From Celeribacter persicus (lineage in GTDB: Bacteria; Pseudomonadota; Alphaproteobacteria; Rhodobacterales; Rhodobacteraceae), in contig NZ_QAOH01000006.1 in assembly GCF_003050785.1 (NCBI RefSeq), positions 1 through 64,000 of the forward strand: 64,000 nt of DNA, in the 5' to 3' direction. Below are positions 54,685 to 64,000 of the stretch, in pieces; positions within the stretch are counted from its first letter, which is position 1, and each line of letters begins with the position of its first letter. The notes beneath the pieces are model-generated. The model worked only from the letters and a program-made list of their open reading frames with translations. It did no database searches and was not told the origin of the DNA. The translations under genes and the position numbers were made by a program.

Positions 54685-56702
54685 TACTCGGCCGCCATTG
54701 GCGTCTCAGCGCGGGCTTTCGCCATAGCGGAGAGCTCCGCCATCAATACGGACGCGCGCGCAATCGGGTTGGTGAGGTAGAAATCCTTCACCGCGTTGCG
54801 GAAAGTGGCCTTGCCAAGCGATTTCGAAGGCAGGGCAACCACAGCATTTTCCGGCACTGTGTCGATCTTCGCCAGATGCGGCACCTCGGCAATCAGCGCC
54901 TTACGCAACTGCGCCAGAGAATCGTAGGGCAGCGTCGCACCGAGTTCGGCGGACAGCGCCCGCAGAATCGCCCAGTTCTCTTTCGCCTCGCCCGGCGGGA
55001 AGGCAGCACGCAGAGCCAACTGAGGCCGACCTTCGAGGTTCACAAACAGTCCGTTTTCTTCCGTGTAGGCCGCCCCCGGCAGAATCACGTCGGCGCGGTG
55101 CGCGCCAAGATCGCCATGCGAGCCCTGATAGATCACGAAGGGACCGGCGGCGATTTCGACCTCATCGGCACCGAGGTTATAGATCACCTCTGCCCCGTTG
55201 GTCGCAGCGTCCAGCCCACCTTCGGTCACGGCATTCACATCCATCGCCCCCACGCGGGAGGCGGCAGTGTGGAGCACCATGAGTTTCGACCCGGTGGCTT
55301 CCGCGAGTTTCTGCGCCGTGGCCAGAACCGCTTCGCCATCGGCCTCGTTGATCGCCCCCGCACCAACGATGACGATGGACGGCTGATCCAGAACGTCGCC
55401 GTAATTGTGGCTCAGAAGACCTTCGAGCGCCGCACGGTCGGTGCCGACATGGGCATAATCGTAAGTCAGATCGACGGGCTGGCCGACGAGACCGACCTTG
55501 GCGCCTTTCGCCCAGGCCTTGCGGATACGGGCGTTCAGCACCGGCGCTTCATCGCGCGGGTTGGTGCCGATCAACTGAATGTATTTCGCATCGTCGATGT
55601 CGGCGATAGTCGCAGTACCGGCGTAAACGCCACGGTTGCCCGCGGGCAGTTTCGCGCCATCGACACGGCATTCGATGTTACCGCCCAGCCCCTCGACAAG
55701 ACCTTTCAACGCATAGATCGCCTCGACCGGAGCCAGATCGCCCACGAGAGCGGCAACTTTCTTGCCCTTCATCGCCGCAGCCGCGACGGAGAGCGCCTCG
55801 GCCCAGGTGGCCTTGGTCAGCTTGCCGTTCTTGCGGATATAGGGCGTGTCGATGCGCTGACGCTTGAGACCGTCCCAGATGAAGCGGGTCTTGTCGGAAA
55901 TCCACTCCTCGTTCACGTCGTCATGGTTGCGCGGCAGGATACGCATCACTTCGCGGCCCTTGGTATCCACACGAATATTGGAGCCCATCGCGTCCATCAC
56001 GTCGATGGTTTCGGTCTTGGTCAGTTCCCACGGGCGTGCGGTAAAGGCATAGGGTTTCGAGGTCAGCGCGCCGACCGGGCACAGGTCGATGATGTTGCCT
56101 TGCAGGTTCGAGGCCAGCGTTTCGTTGAGATAGCTGGTGATCTCGCTGTCTTCGCCACGACCGGTCTGGCCCATCTGGGTGATGCCCGCGACCTCGGTGG
56201 TGAAGCGTACGCAGCGGGTGCAGGAAATGCAGCGGGTCATGGTGGTCGCGACGAGCGGGCCGAGGTTCAGATCCTCGGAGGCCCGCTTCGGTTCGCGGTA
56301 GCGGGAGAAATCCACACCGTAGGCCATGGCCTGATCCTGAAGGTCGCATTCGCCGCCCTGATCGCAGATCGGGCAATCGAGCGGGTGGTTGATCAGGAGA
56401 AACTCCATCACACCCTCGCGGGCCTTCTTGACCATCGGCGAATTGGTTTTCACCACCGGCGGAGCGCCTTCCGGCCCCGGGCGCAGGTCACGCACCTGCA
56501 TGGCACAGGAGGCCGCCGGTTTCGGCGGGCCGCCCACGACCTCGACCAGACACATGCGGCAATTGCCCGCAATGGAGAGCCGTTCGTGATAGCAGAACCG
56601 CGGCACTTCGATCCCGGCCACTTCACAGGCCTGGAGGATCGTCATGGCCGGATCGACTTCGACCTCGGTCCCGTCAATGATGATTTTGCGCGTATCTGCC
56701 AT
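54684..56702 (-). CDS. nuoG: NADH-quinone oxidoreductase subunit G
   Basis: A 672-residue iron-sulfur subunit of the compact, mitochondria-like form. The N-terminal [2Fe-2S] domain has [20 protein letters not shown]. The N5 cluster motif is [20 protein letters not shown]. The N4 and related cluster cysteines are in [19 protein letters not shown]. The molybdopterin-like domain (about 220-600) lacks catalytic cofactor residues, as usual. The ATG at 56702 is chosen over the GTG at 56708. It sits between a DUF5333 gene and the lipoprotein gene. Confidence 0.97.
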   Translation of the reverse strand: MADTRKIIIDGTEVEVDPAMTILQACEVAGIEVPRFCYHERLSIAGNCRMCLVEVVGGPPKPAASCAMQVRDLRPGPEGAPPVVKTNSPMVKKAREGVMEFLLINHPLDCPICDQGGECDLQDQAMAYGVDFSRYREPKRASEDLNLGPLVATTMTRCISCTRCVRFTTEVAGITQMGQTGRGEDSEITSYLNETLASNLQGNIIDLCPVGALTSKPYAFTARPWELTKTETIDVMDAMGSNIRVDTKGREVMRILPRNHDDVNEEWISDKTRFIWDGLKRQRIDTPYIRKNGKLTKATWAEALSVAAAAMKGKKVAALVGDLAPVEAIYALKGLVEGLGGNIECRVDGAKLPAGNRGVYAGTATIADIDDAKYIQLIGTNPRDEAPVLNARIRKAWAKGAKVGLVGQPVDLTYDYAHVGTDRAALEGLLSHNYGDVLDQPSIVIVGAGAINEADGEAVLATAQKLAEATGSKLMVLHTAASRVGAMDVNAVTEGGLDAATNGAEVIYNLGADEVEIAAGPFVIYQGSHGDLGAHRADVILPGAAYTEENGLFVNLEGRPQLALRAAFPPGEAKENWAILRALSAELGATLPYDSLAQLRKALIAEVPHLAKIDTVPENAVVALPSKSLGKATFRNAVKDFYLTNPIARASVLMAELSAMAKARAETPMAAE

Positions 56703-56709
56703 GGTCACA

Positions 56710-57108
56710 TCACCTGTTCTTCATCAGCTTGCCGAGCGGCGTCCGCCCTGCAATCTGCGCTTTGCCGAAGGCGCACATCGCCTCCGTGTCTCGTTTCTCA
56801 ATGCCCTGAGCGGCAAAGAAGCTTTTCGATTCATCCGCCAGAACCGCCAGAAAGGCCGGGTCCTGAAGGGTTTGAATGTCGTCCGCGCCATAGCCCTTGG
56901 CGACGATCGTCGCCATCATGGCCTGCGCCTGTTTGTTGACCTGCGCCGTGCGCGGAGCCAGTTTCGGACAGATGGTCGTCAGTTCGGTGACGATCATGTT
57001 GTCGACCAGAGGACCACGGATGTCCGGGTCCTCGGTGATCACCATCTGCGCCACTGCGGGCATGGCCCAGAGCGCGACAACAGCGGGATATGCGAAGCGA
57101 CCGATCAT
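56710..57108 (-). CDS. Exported DUF5333 protein (copy 1) in the nuo operon
   Basis: A 132-residue protein with a signal peptide ([17 protein letters not shown]). The mature part has a conserved CPK near residue 49, a [10 protein letters not shown] turn, and ends [19 protein letters not shown]. The pattern of two Cys and a C-terminal CAFG-x(n)-G-x-LIG/PLG block is shared with the next upstream gene, and fits the DUF5333 family of Rhodobacteraceae as I recall it. It overlaps that gene by 4 nt and ends 7 nt before nuoG. Periplasmic; function unknown. Confidence 0.8.
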   Translation of the reverse strand: MIGRFAYPAVVALWAMPAVAQMVITEDPDIRGPLVDNMIVTELTTICPKLAPRTAQVNKQAQAMMATIVAKGYGADDIQTLQDPAFLAVLADESKSFFAAQGIEKRDTEAMCAFGKAQIAGRTPLGKLMKNR

Positions 57109-57515
57109 TTCACACTCCTCAGAAAACTGCCGATGAGCGACCCTTTGGCGATTTCCCCTGCCCCGAAGGCACAGAGCCCCTCTGGCGTTTTCGGATCGAA
57201 CCCCGCGCGGCGGATATAGTCCTCGCCCAGGCGGCGAATACGTGCTTCTTCGGCGTCACTGTCCACATAGGCGCGGATCTGGTCATCTGAATACCCCATG
57301 GAAGAGGCCTTGTGTTTCAGCCCCCAGAGGAAGGACAGGCCCTTGAGCTTTCTCACCTCGATGGTCGGGCATTCGTCCGCCACCTCGATGGCCAGACCGG
57401 CCCAGAGCATGTTCTGGTCGATCTCCCTGACTTCACGAAGCGGCGGCAACTCGGCAGCGGCGGCGGCACCTGCGGCGAAGGCGAAAGCGAGGGTGACATA
57501 TTTGATCTGTTTCAT
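57105..57515 (-). CDS. Exported DUF5333 protein (copy 2) in the nuo operon
   Basis: A 136-residue protein. The start at 57515 follows GGGAG and yields a signal peptide (LAFAFAAGAAAAAE). The mature domain resembles copy 1: ADECPTIEVRKLKGLSFLWG, a GYSDDQIRAYVDSD turn, and CAFGAGEIAKGSLIGSFLRS at the end. Overlaps on both sides (4 nt with copy 1, 4 nt with the DUF3291 gene) imply tight translational coupling. Unknown periplasmic role. Confidence 0.82.
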   Translation of the reverse strand: MKQIKYVTLAFAFAAGAAAAAELPPLREVREIDQNMLWAGLAIEVADECPTIEVRKLKGLSFLWGLKHKASSMGYSDDQIRAYVDSDAEEARIRRLGEDYIRRAGFDPKTPEGLCAFGAGEIAKGSLIGSFLRSVK

Positions 57516-58018
57516 AGGAAAACTCCCTGAGCGGGCCGACAGCTTTTCGTCGTGAAAAGCGTGGCCTGTTTCAGATACGACCAGCCAAAGGCATGATCGC
57601 TGTCCCCATGTTCCTGCTTGTAGGCGAGACGTTCCATCGCCTCTGCCAGTGTGGGCTTGTGCCCTTCCTCGACATACCACATCACGAAATGCTGGTCGGC
57701 CATCAGCTCGAACCATTCCGCGCGGCGGTCGTAAAACTGTTTGTGCACCGTATTGAAGACGAAATGCTCAAGGCTTTCGACATCTTCCCAAACGGTGAGA
57801 TTGGCGACGAATTGCGGATCGTCACCGATGTTGTTCTCGGTGTTTCCGGTGCCAGGCTCTCCCGAGCCCTCCATCATCCAGACAAACCCCGGCATGCGTT
57901 TGCCCATGCCGTTGATCCGGTCCAGCGCGCCCATGAATTCGGCCACGCGCGGATCGTCCGTCGGGGCCACAAGGCGCCCGATGTTCAGTTCCGCGAGATA
58001 TGTGCCGACAGGTTGCAT
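57512..58018 (-). CDS. DUF3291 protein in the nuo operon
   Basis: A 168-residue soluble protein resembling dimeric alpha/beta-barrel monooxygenase-like folds. It has YLAELNIGRLVAPTDDPRVA, FMGALDRINGMGKRMPGFVW, LTVWEDVESLEHFVFNTVHK and FVMWYVEEGHKPTLAEAMER, the DUF3291 hallmarks. No signal peptide. Catalytic residues are not established for the family. It overlaps its neighbours by 4 nt and 1 nt. It may act in redox or haem-like chemistry, but that is speculation. Confidence 0.83.
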   Translation of the reverse strand: MQPVGTYLAELNIGRLVAPTDDPRVAEFMGALDRINGMGKRMPGFVWMMEGSGEPGTGNTENNIGDDPQFVANLTVWEDVESLEHFVFNTVHKQFYDRRAEWFELMADQHFVMWYVEEGHKPTLAEAMERLAYKQEHGDSDHAFGWSYLKQATLFTTKSCRPAQGVFL

Positions 58019-58431
58019 CAGCGAGCCGGTCCTTCCACCAAGGTTGCGCCCAGGGGCGTCATTTGTTTCATCTCTGCACGGGCAGCCGCACAGAACGCCT
58101 TGCCGTCCGCCACGCCATGCTGCGCTACGAACGCGGCGCGTGCATTCTCATGCCGTGCGGCATTGACCGCCGGGTCGATGAACGGCTGGCGCTCGACCCG
58201 CGATGAGAGGAAGCTGTGCACCTGCGAGTGCGTCCCGATCCCATCACAACTCTCCGCAATGTCTTGCGACAGCAAGAGCATTCCCGCCAACTCTTCCGTC
58301 CCCATATCGCGAAATGCCGCCCGCGCGACCGTCATGCGATCCTGAGACATGCCGCGCATGGCCTCATTCGCTTCGTCCACCTGACAGGCGGCGAGCAGCA
58401 TGAACGGCAATATGGCGAGGGCGGGTTTCAT
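58018..58431 (-). CDS. Lipoprotein with DUF5333-like ending, nuo operon
   Basis: A 137-residue protein with a lipoprotein signal (AILPFMLLAACQ). The mature part contains ESCDGIGTHSQVHSFLSSRV and a C-terminal FCAAARAEMKQMTPLGATLV. These echo the two-Cys layout and PLG ending of the DUF5333 genes downstream, so it may be a diverged third copy. It ends 1 nt into the DUF3291 start and begins 9 nt after nuoF. Function unknown. Confidence 0.72.
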   Translation of the reverse strand: MKPALAILPFMLLAACQVDEANEAMRGMSQDRMTVARAAFRDMGTEELAGMLLLSQDIAESCDGIGTHSQVHSFLSSRVERQPFIDPAVNAARHENARAAFVAQHGVADGKAFCAAARAEMKQMTPLGATLVEGPAR

Positions 58432-58440
58432 GAGCTTGTC

Positions 58441-59739
58441 TTACTCCGCCGCAAAGGCCGCCGTCACGCGGCCGGTTTTCTTGGCTTTGATACGATCCTC
58501 AATCTCGCCACGGAAGTGACGGATGAGACCCTGGATAGGCCAGGCCGCCGCATCGCCCAAGGCACAGATGGTGTGCCCTTCGACCTGTTTGGTCACATCG
58601 AGCAGCATGTCGATCTCTTCGATCTCCGCATCGCCCGTCACCAGCCGCTCCATCACGCGCATCATCCAGCCGGTGCCTTCGCGGCACGGTGTACACTGAC
58701 CGCAGCTTTCGTGCTTGAAGAAGGCCGACAGGCGCCACACGGCTTTCACTACGTCCACGGAATTGTCCATCACGATCATGCAACCGGTGCCGAAGGAACT
58801 CTTGTTCTCCCGCATCCAGTCGAAGTCAAAAATCGCATCTTCCAACGCCTCTTTCGGCAGCACCGGGCACGACGCCCCGCCCGGAATGATTGCCTTGAGA
58901 TTGTCCCAGCCGCCGCGAATACCACCGCCGTGTTTCTCGATGATCTCGCGCACGGACATCGACATCTCTTCCTCGAACACGCAGGGCGTGTTGACGTGGC
59001 CGGTGAGCGCCATGAGCTTGGTGCCTGCGTTGTTCGGACGCCCGAAGGAGGAGAACCAGTCCGCGCCACGCCGGATGATCGTCGGCACGACGGCGATGGA
59101 TTCCACGTTGTTCACCGTGGTCGGGCACCCATAGAGACCCGCACCCGCCGGGAAGGGCGGTTTCATCCGGGGCATGCCCTTTTTGCCTTCGAGAGACTCG
59201 ATGAGGGCGGTTTCCTCGCCACAGATATAGGCCCCTGCCCCATGGTGCAGGTAAACATCGAAATCGTAGCCGGATTTGCAGGCGTTCTTGCCGATCAGAC
59301 CGGCGTCATAGGCCTCGTCGATCGCAGCTTGAAGCGCCTCTTTCTCGCGGATGTATTCGCCGCGAATGTAGATATAGGCGGCAACCGCGCCCATGGCGAA
59401 ACCGGCGATCAGCGCGCCTTCGACCAGCGTGTGCGGATCGTGGCGCATGATCTCGCGGTCCTTGCAGGTCGCGGGCTCGGATTCGTCGGCGTTGATCACC
59501 AAATAGGACGGACGCCCATCGCTTTCCTTCGGCATGAAGGACCATTTGAGGCCGGTCGGAAAGCCCGCGCCGCCACGACCACGCAGGCCCGAAGCCTTGA
59601 CCTGATCAATGATCCAGTCGCGCCCGTTGGCGAGAATGCCTGCCGTGCCGTCCCAATGGCCGCGCGCCATCGCACCTTTGAGGCTACGGTCATTCATCCC
59701 GTAGAGGTTGGTAAAGATCCGATCCTGATCCTTGAGCAT
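58441..59739 (-). CDS. nuoF: NADH-quinone oxidoreductase subunit F
   Basis: A 432-residue flavoprotein oxidising NADH and passing electrons via FMN to cluster N3. The NADH site is [19 protein letters not shown] (about residue 55), the FMN-binding loop is [20 protein letters not shown], and the cluster motif is [20 protein letters not shown] plus a later Cys in [16 protein letters not shown]. Standard mitochondrial-type length. DUF5337 precedes it. Confidence 0.98.
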   Translation of the reverse strand: MLKDQDRIFTNLYGMNDRSLKGAMARGHWDGTAGILANGRDWIIDQVKASGLRGRGGAGFPTGLKWSFMPKESDGRPSYLVINADESEPATCKDREIMRHDPHTLVEGALIAGFAMGAVAAYIYIRGEYIREKEALQAAIDEAYDAGLIGKNACKSGYDFDVYLHHGAGAYICGEETALIESLEGKKGMPRMKPPFPAGAGLYGCPTTVNNVESIAVVPTIIRRGADWFSSFGRPNNAGTKLMALTGHVNTPCVFEEEMSMSVREIIEKHGGGIRGGWDNLKAIIPGGASCPVLPKEALEDAIFDFDWMRENKSSFGTGCMIVMDNSVDVVKAVWRLSAFFKHESCGQCTPCREGTGWMMRVMERLVTGDAEIEEIDMLLDVTKQVEGHTICALGDAAAWPIQGLIRHFRGEIEDRIKAKKTGRVTAAFAAE

Positions 59740-59752
59740 CGCTCTTGTCCCT

Positions 59753-59974
59753 TCAGTCCTGCTGACGCGTGTCGCGCCAGATCTGATAAATCACCACGAA
59801 GGCCCACACGAAAGCGGCCAGCGCCATGAGGTCGAGCAGGAACGCGTAACGCACAGGCATTCCGAGTTTCCCGCCCAGCCACTGGGCCCCGAGCCAGACC
59901 AGCATCGTCAAAGCAATCACCAGCGCCACCATGCGCGCCTTTTTCGCCAGATGCCGGTCCTTGTCGGGAACCAT
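59753..59974 (-). CDS. DUF5337 two-helix membrane protein in the nuo operon
   Basis: A 73-residue protein with two membrane helices ([20 protein letters not shown] and [20 protein letters not shown]) and a basic N-terminus ([12 protein letters not shown]). It matches the small DUF5337 proteins I recall from Rhodobacteraceae nuo operons. It lies 13 nt before nuoF and 13 nt after the HhH protein gene. A possible supernumerary complex I subunit or assembly factor; unproven. Confidence 0.8.
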   Translation of the reverse strand: MVPDKDRHLAKKARMVALVIALTMLVWLGAQWLGGKLGMPVRYAFLLDLMALAAFVWAFVVIYQIWRDTRQQD

Positions 59975-59987
59975 TGTCTTTCACTCC

Positions 59988-60680
59988 TCAGTACACGTCG
60001 CCATCCTTGACGCGTTTCGAGAATTCCGTTTCTTCGCCCTCGGAGAGGGCTTTCGCCTGACCGACCCAATCGTCCCGGGTCACCCGGCCTTTGAACCCTT
60101 TCAGGTTCGCATCCATCCAGGCCACTTCGGCATTGTTCCAGGCGGCGATCTGACCGAAATGGTAGACCCCCATGGAGTGCAGCAGCGTCTCAAGCTTCGG
60201 CCCCACGCCCTTGATCTGTTTCAGATCGTCGGCCCCGCCTTCGAGCGGCATCTTGAGAAGCGTCGGCTTTTCGCCAGCTTCCGTGACGACCTCCGCCACC
60301 GTCTCCTCTGCGGCCTCTTCGACCGGCTCTGGCTCAGGTGTCGCAGCCGCGGCAGCCGAGCGCACCTCGCGCGTGTCGGCGGCATGTGGTTCCGGCGCGA
60401 TCTCCTCGGCCACCGAGATCGGTTCATCTCCGACGGAGGCCGTCGCCATGAGGCCCTCGGCGCTCACCTCCGCTTCGGGATGTCCCTCCGGCGGTGTGAC
60501 CTCTTCCTCGTGCCAGCCGATCCACAGCAGGATCGCCACGAGGAAAGTCACGAGAACGCCCACGATGATCGAGTCTGCGGTCGCATATCCTGCGATCCAC
60601 AAAAGGGCCAGAAAGGCCAATACCCCGCAAATGGCTGAAATCAGCCAAATCTTGGGTGTTTTGGTCGTCGCCTCACTCAT
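59988..60680 (-). CDS. Membrane-anchored helix-hairpin-helix protein sharing NuoE's C-terminal module
   Basis: A 230-residue protein. Two N-terminal membrane helices (about residues 10-55: IWLISAICGVLAFLALLWIA, then IIVGVLVTFLVAILLWIGWH) are followed by an acidic Pro/Glu/Ala linker (about 60-140). Its C-terminal HhH-type domain ([20 protein letters not shown], then GRVTRDDWVGQAKALSEGEE and ETEFSKR) is nearly the same as the tail of the NuoE encoded upstream. It may tether or bind near the NADH module, or bind nucleic acid as HhH domains do. Position and shared module favour a complex I-linked role. Confidence 0.82.
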   Translation of the reverse strand: MSEATTKTPKIWLISAICGVLAFLALLWIAGYATADSIIVGVLVTFLVAILLWIGWHEEEVTPPEGHPEAEVSAEGLMATASVGDEPISVAEEIAPEPHAADTREVRSAAAAATPEPEPVEEAAEETVAEVVTEAGEKPTLLKMPLEGGADDLKQIKGVGPKLETLLHSMGVYHFGQIAAWNNAEVAWMDANLKGFKGRVTRDDWVGQAKALSEGEETEFSKRVKDGDVY

Positions 60681-60744
60681 CGTGTTCTCCTCTACCGGTC
60701 CCTGTCAGGTCGTCGTCGGGCCTTTGGCCTCTCTTGTCATCGTC

Positions 60745-61899
60745 TCAGTATTTCGCACGTTTGGAGAACTCAGTCTCCCCGCCCGCCGCAAGAATTTTCG
60801 CCTGTTCGATCCAGCCGTCCCGTTCGATCCGGCCCTTGAATTTCAGGCGGCTGTCGACCCAGGCGATTTCCGCCGGCGTCCAGTTCGCGACCTGATCGTA
60901 ATGGTAGAAGCCCAGCTCGTTGAGCGTCTGCTCAAGCTTCGGCCCCACACCTTTGAGTTTCTTGAGGTCATCCGCCCCGCCCTCGCGCGCCGCGCTTAGA
61001 AGTTCCGGCTGTTTCTCTTCCACCGCCGGAGTTCCGGTCGAGGTGGCGTCCGCCTCTTGCTTCGTCACACCGTTTTCGCTGACCGGCTTGTCTTTTGCCG
61101 GTTTCGGCTCGGCCTTTTTCGCATCCGCAGCCTGCTGCACGGCGGATTTCGCCGCCGCCGGGGCTTTCGGCACGGAGCCGTGGCCCGCCCCCTTGGAAAT
61201 CCACGGGGTCAGAAGCGGCACTTCGGTGCCGTCGATGCGTTTGATCGTATCGCCGATGTCGACGGCGCGCTGCACGGAACCGTTATATTGCGCACCGGTG
61301 CCCTTGTACTCGGCCAGCACCACCGGACCACCGGCGGGCTCAGACGAATAACGACCGGCTTGCGAGCCGGGCAGCGGCACATTGCCCGCTTCCATCTGAT
61401 CGAGCAGCTTCTCGAAATTTTCGGCGGTCAGGTCCTCGTAATAGTCCTTGCCGATCTGGGCCATCGGCGCGTTGGCGCAGGCACCCAGACATTCAACCTC
61501 TTCCCAAGAGAACTTGCCATCGGCGGAGAGCGTGTGCGGTTTCCCGGCAATGCGGCGTTTGCAGACCTCGATGATGTCCCCCGAGCCGCAGATCATGCAG
61601 GTCGTGGTGCCGCACACCTGAATATGCGCCACGGATCCAACCGGTTGCAGTTGGAACATGAAGTAAAAGGTCGCCACTTCCAGCGCCCGGATATAGGCCA
61701 TGCCCAGCATATCCGCGACATATTCGATCGCGGGTTTGGTGAGCCAGCCCTCTTGTTCTTGCGCCCGCCACAGAAGCGGAATGATCGCGGATTGCGCCCG
61801 ACCTTCCGGGTATTTGGCGATCTGCCCCTCGGCCCAGGCGAGGTTCGCGGGCGTGAATTCGAAAGAGGCGGGTTGTTCAGAATAAAGACGGCGGAGCAT
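60745..61899 (-). CDS. nuoE: NADH-quinone oxidoreductase subunit E with C-terminal HhH extension
   Basis: A 384-residue protein; the conserved 24-kDa domain occupies about residues 1-200. It carries the [2Fe-2S] cluster N1a cysteines in [20 protein letters not shown] and [21 protein letters not shown] Lys/Ala/Pro-rich linker (about 225-300) leads to a C-terminal helix-hairpin-helix-like module ([20 protein letters not shown], then GGETEFSKR). E. coli NuoE is only about 166 residues. Its stop is 64 nt before the HhH membrane protein with the same module. It overlaps nuoD by 1 nt. Confidence 0.97.
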   Translation of the reverse strand: MLRRLYSEQPASFEFTPANLAWAEGQIAKYPEGRAQSAIIPLLWRAQEQEGWLTKPAIEYVADMLGMAYIRALEVATFYFMFQLQPVGSVAHIQVCGTTTCMICGSGDIIEVCKRRIAGKPHTLSADGKFSWEEVECLGACANAPMAQIGKDYYEDLTAENFEKLLDQMEAGNVPLPGSQAGRYSSEPAGGPVVLAEYKGTGAQYNGSVQRAVDIGDTIKRIDGTEVPLLTPWISKGAGHGSVPKAPAAAKSAVQQAADAKKAEPKPAKDKPVSENGVTKQEADATSTGTPAVEEKQPELLSAAREGGADDLKKLKGVGPKLEQTLNELGFYHYDQVANWTPAEIAWVDSRLKFKGRIERDGWIEQAKILAAGGETEFSKRAKY

Positions 61900-63140
61900 T
61901 AGCGGTCGACCTCCCCGAAAACGATGTCCATGGTGGCGATGATGGCGGAGACATCCGCGAGCTGGTGGCCCTTGGCCATGTGGTCCATCGCCTGCAAGTG
62001 AAGGTACCCCGGCGCACGGAGTTTCGCACGGTAGGGTTTGTTCGTTCCGTCGGAAACGAGGAACACGCCGAACTCGCCTTTCGGCGCTTCGACGGCGGCA
62101 TAGACCTCGCCCTGCGGCAGTTTGAACCCTTCGGTGTAAAGTTTGAAGTGATGGATGAGTGCCTCCATGGAGGTTTTCATATCACTGCGTTTCGGCGGCG
62201 TGAGCTTGCCACGGGCCAGCACATCGCCCTGATTTTCCGGCATCCGCAGCATGGCGCATGCCTGTTTGATGATCTTGGTCGACTCGGCCATTTCCAACAT
62301 GCGGCACATGTAGCGGTCATAGCAGTCGCCGCTGGTGCCGACCGGAATCTGGAAATCGAACTCGTTGTAGCACTCATAGGGCTGGCTGCGACGCAGGTCC
62401 CAGGCAAGGCCCGAGCCGCGCACCATCACGCCAGAGAAGCCCCAGTCGAGCACTTCTTCCTCGCTGACGATGCCGATGTCGACGGTCCGCTGTTTGAAGA
62501 TGCGGTTGTCCGACAGCAGGTAGTGAATGTCGTCAAGCACTTTCGGGAAGTGATCGGCCCAGGCCTCGATATCGTCGATCAGCTCCGGCGGCAGGTCCTG
62601 ATGGACGCCGCCCGGACGGAAATAGGCGGAGTGAAGACGCGCGCCACAGGCCCTCTCATAGAAGATCATGAGCTTTTCACGCTCTTCGAAGCCCCAGAGC
62701 GGCGGCGTCAGCGCACCGACGTCCATCGCACCGGTGGTGGTGTTCAGAAGGTGGTTCAGAACGCGGCCGATCTCGGAATAGAGCACGCGGATGAGAGAGG
62801 CACGGCGCGGGATTTCGACACCGGCCAGACGTTCGATGGCCAGACACCAGGCATGTTCCTGGTTCATCGGCGCCACGTAATCGAGACGGTCGAGATAGGG
62901 CAGGTTCTGGAGATACGTACGGTTCTCCATCAGCTTTTCGGTGCCGCGGTGCAAAAGACCGATATGCGGGTCGGCGCGCTCCACGATCTCACCGTCCAGC
63001 TCCAGAACCATCCGCAACACACCGTGGGCCGCAGGGTGCTGAGGCCCGAAGTTGATGTTGAAGTTCCGGATCTTCTGTTCGGTGTCGGTCGCGTCGTGCG
63101 AACCGTCATCGTAGGTGTTTTGCCGGATATCGACGTCCAT
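61899..63140 (-). CDS. nuoD: NADH-quinone oxidoreductase subunit D
   Basis: A 413-residue 49-kDa-type subunit forming the quinone pocket with NuoB and NuoH. The start at 63140 has GAGGA eight bases ahead. Conserved blocks are [20 protein letters not shown] (the quinone-site His), [40 protein letters not shown] and the C-terminal DIVFGEVDR. It is separate from nuoC, unlike E. coli. A sulfotransferase gene lies 2 nt upstream. Confidence 0.98.
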   Translation of the reverse strand: MDVDIRQNTYDDGSHDATDTEQKIRNFNINFGPQHPAAHGVLRMVLELDGEIVERADPHIGLLHRGTEKLMENRTYLQNLPYLDRLDYVAPMNQEHAWCLAIERLAGVEIPRRASLIRVLYSEIGRVLNHLLNTTTGAMDVGALTPPLWGFEEREKLMIFYERACGARLHSAYFRPGGVHQDLPPELIDDIEAWADHFPKVLDDIHYLLSDNRIFKQRTVDIGIVSEEEVLDWGFSGVMVRGSGLAWDLRRSQPYECYNEFDFQIPVGTSGDCYDRYMCRMLEMAESTKIIKQACAMLRMPENQGDVLARGKLTPPKRSDMKTSMEALIHHFKLYTEGFKLPQGEVYAAVEAPKGEFGVFLVSDGTNKPYRAKLRAPGYLHLQAMDHMAKGHQLADVSAIIATMDIVFGEVDR

Positions 63141-63142
63141 TC

Positions 63143-64000
63143 TCAGATCCTCGCCATATTCGCCTGCCACCGCGCGGGCAGCGGGCCAAAGCTCTTTTCG
63201 ACATAGGCATATTGCGGCGCCAGGAATTGCGCTGCCTCATGCCGCTGTTTGTCACTCAGTTTCAGATGCACACCTTCATGCGCATGCGGTTCTTGGTCTA
63301 CGGGCTTCTCAGAAATTCCAAGGAAAGCGCAGAGACTCGTAAGCCCCTCGCCCGACAGCACGTCCTCGGTAAAGCCCACGAAAAGCTTGTCCTCGGGCAC
63401 CGCCCGTTTGAGTTTTTCCACGATCCCGACATAGTCGCCGCGTTCGGGAATATGGGTTTCCATGCCCTTTTTCATCGTGCGGTTCATGATCCGCCGGGCC
63501 TTGATCGCGACCTCTTCGCCGGGCTGGCGCTGGCGCGTGGCCTGCATGCGCACATGCGACCAAAGACGGTCCACCGGATCGCGCATCAGGAAGACGAAAC
63601 GCACATCGGGCGCCATATGCGCCATCTCGCGCAGGCGCTCTTCGGTCAAAAGACCGTAGCCCGGTGTGATGTCGCCCGCGACTTTCTTGTCCCCGATCCC
63701 GTCCAGAAGATAGAACAGGTAATCGGACACGCCCTCGCGCCCCAGTTCGAGAATGCGCACGATCTCGTCCACATCCATGATCTGACGCTCAAGATTGCCC
63801 ACCTTCCAGAGATTGGCGTTCTTGCGCGCGATATTCTGGCGTCCGACAAGATCGGCGCGCAGACGGGCGTAGACATCAAACTGATGCTCGTAATCGTCGA
63901 AATCCACAGTGTCGAAATAGTGGATTTCCTTGATCGAACGCATGTGGCAATCCGGGTGATCGTGCAAATAGCGATAAAGCGAGCTGGTGCCCGCTTTCGT
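63143..64000 (-). CDS. Sulfotransferase-family protein, 5' end outside the window
   Basis: An open frame of at least 286 codons reaching the window edge. The first visible residues [18 protein letters not shown] match the PAPS-binding loop of sulfotransferases (K-A-G-T-[ST]-[ST]-L). [20 protein letters not shown] is the 3'-phosphate motif. It transfers sulfate from PAPS to an unknown acceptor. Its stop is 2 nt before nuoD, so it may belong to the nuo transcript although functionally unrelated. Only a few N-terminal residues appear missing. Confidence 0.88.
   Translation of the reverse strand, partial: TKAGTSSLYRYLHDHPDCHMRSIKEIHYFDTVDFDDYEHQFDVYARLRADLVGRQNIARKNANLWKVGNLERQIMDVDEIVRILELGREGVSDYLFYLLDGIGDKKVAGDITPGYGLLTEERLREMAHMAPDVRFVFLMRDPVDRLWSHVRMQATRQRQPGEEVAIKARRIMNRTMKKGMETHIPERGDYVGIVEKLKRAVPEDKLFVGFTEDVLSGEGLTSLCAFLGISEKPVDQEPHAHEGVHLKLSDKQRHEAAQFLAPQYAYVEKSFGPLPARWQANMARI

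Overview
The window is a high-GC, gene-dense stretch of an alphaproteobacterial chromosome, most likely from the Rhodobacterales (Roseobacter/Rhodobacter group). The evidence is the gene order rather than any single gene. It includes nuoN-birA-coaX-rnj, dnaB-alr-mlaEF-pqiA-radA-cvpA-purF, surE-pcm-nlpD-like followed by convergent tatABC, and a complex I operon carrying small DUF5333/DUF5337-type reading frames and an HhH-tailed NuoE. No prophage, insertion sequence, CRISPR array or toxin-antitoxin pair was recognised. One tRNA gene (Thr, UGU) lies at the left edge.

Layout. 0.1-7.2 kb: tRNA-Thr, a two-domain ferric-iron-type ABC permease, a sulfotransferase-like protein, an MFS transporter, a membrane-anchored zinc-peptidase-like protein, a GapR-like DNA-binding protein and two conserved proteins of unknown function. 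7.2-15.6 kb: a urease region read leftwards (ureD-A-B-orf-C-beta-propeller-DUF1127, then ureE-F-G). It is split by a rightward pair of related coiled-coil genes and a strong palindrome. 15.7-30 kb: rightward housekeeping genes, namely pyrC-pyrE, dnaB, alr, mlaE-mlaF-pqiA-like, radA, cvpA, purF, a DUF2199-like gene, an SDR, surE-pcm and an NlpD-like lipoprotein. 30-33.8 kb: leftward tatA-tatB-tatC-DUF815 ATPase, diverging from a small ABM-like gene and a WYL-domain regulator behind a palindromic operator. 34-38.4 kb: a leftward SDR/ArsM-like methyltransferase/FbpC-like ATPase group and a rightward Hint-domain protein. 38.5-42.9 kb: prfC, exoD, an exported DUF3299-like protein and an rhlE-type helicase. 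43-63.1 kb: a single leftward block from nuoD through nuoN into birA, coaX and the RNase J gene. A partial sulfotransferase gene runs off the right edge where nuoC would be expected.

How it fits together. The nuo block encodes the NADH-oxidising module (NuoE/F/G), the connecting module (NuoD/I) and the proton-pumping membrane arm (NuoH/J/K/L/M/N); nuoA, nuoB and nuoC are not in the window. Interspersed are at least nine non-canonical reading frames. One is a membrane-anchored protein carrying the same C-terminal helix-hairpin-helix module as NuoE, which is the best lead here for an under-described complex I accessory system. The urease block supplies both structural and nickel-insertion genes.

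The most distinctive non-coding signal is a short dispersed repeat beginning TGAGTATTTT and continuing, in its main form, to GCCATCAGAAA. It sits at the 3' ends of genes in a fixed orientation, and in four cases its first TGA is the gene's own stop codon. Two convergent gene pairs are separated by inverted pairs of it.
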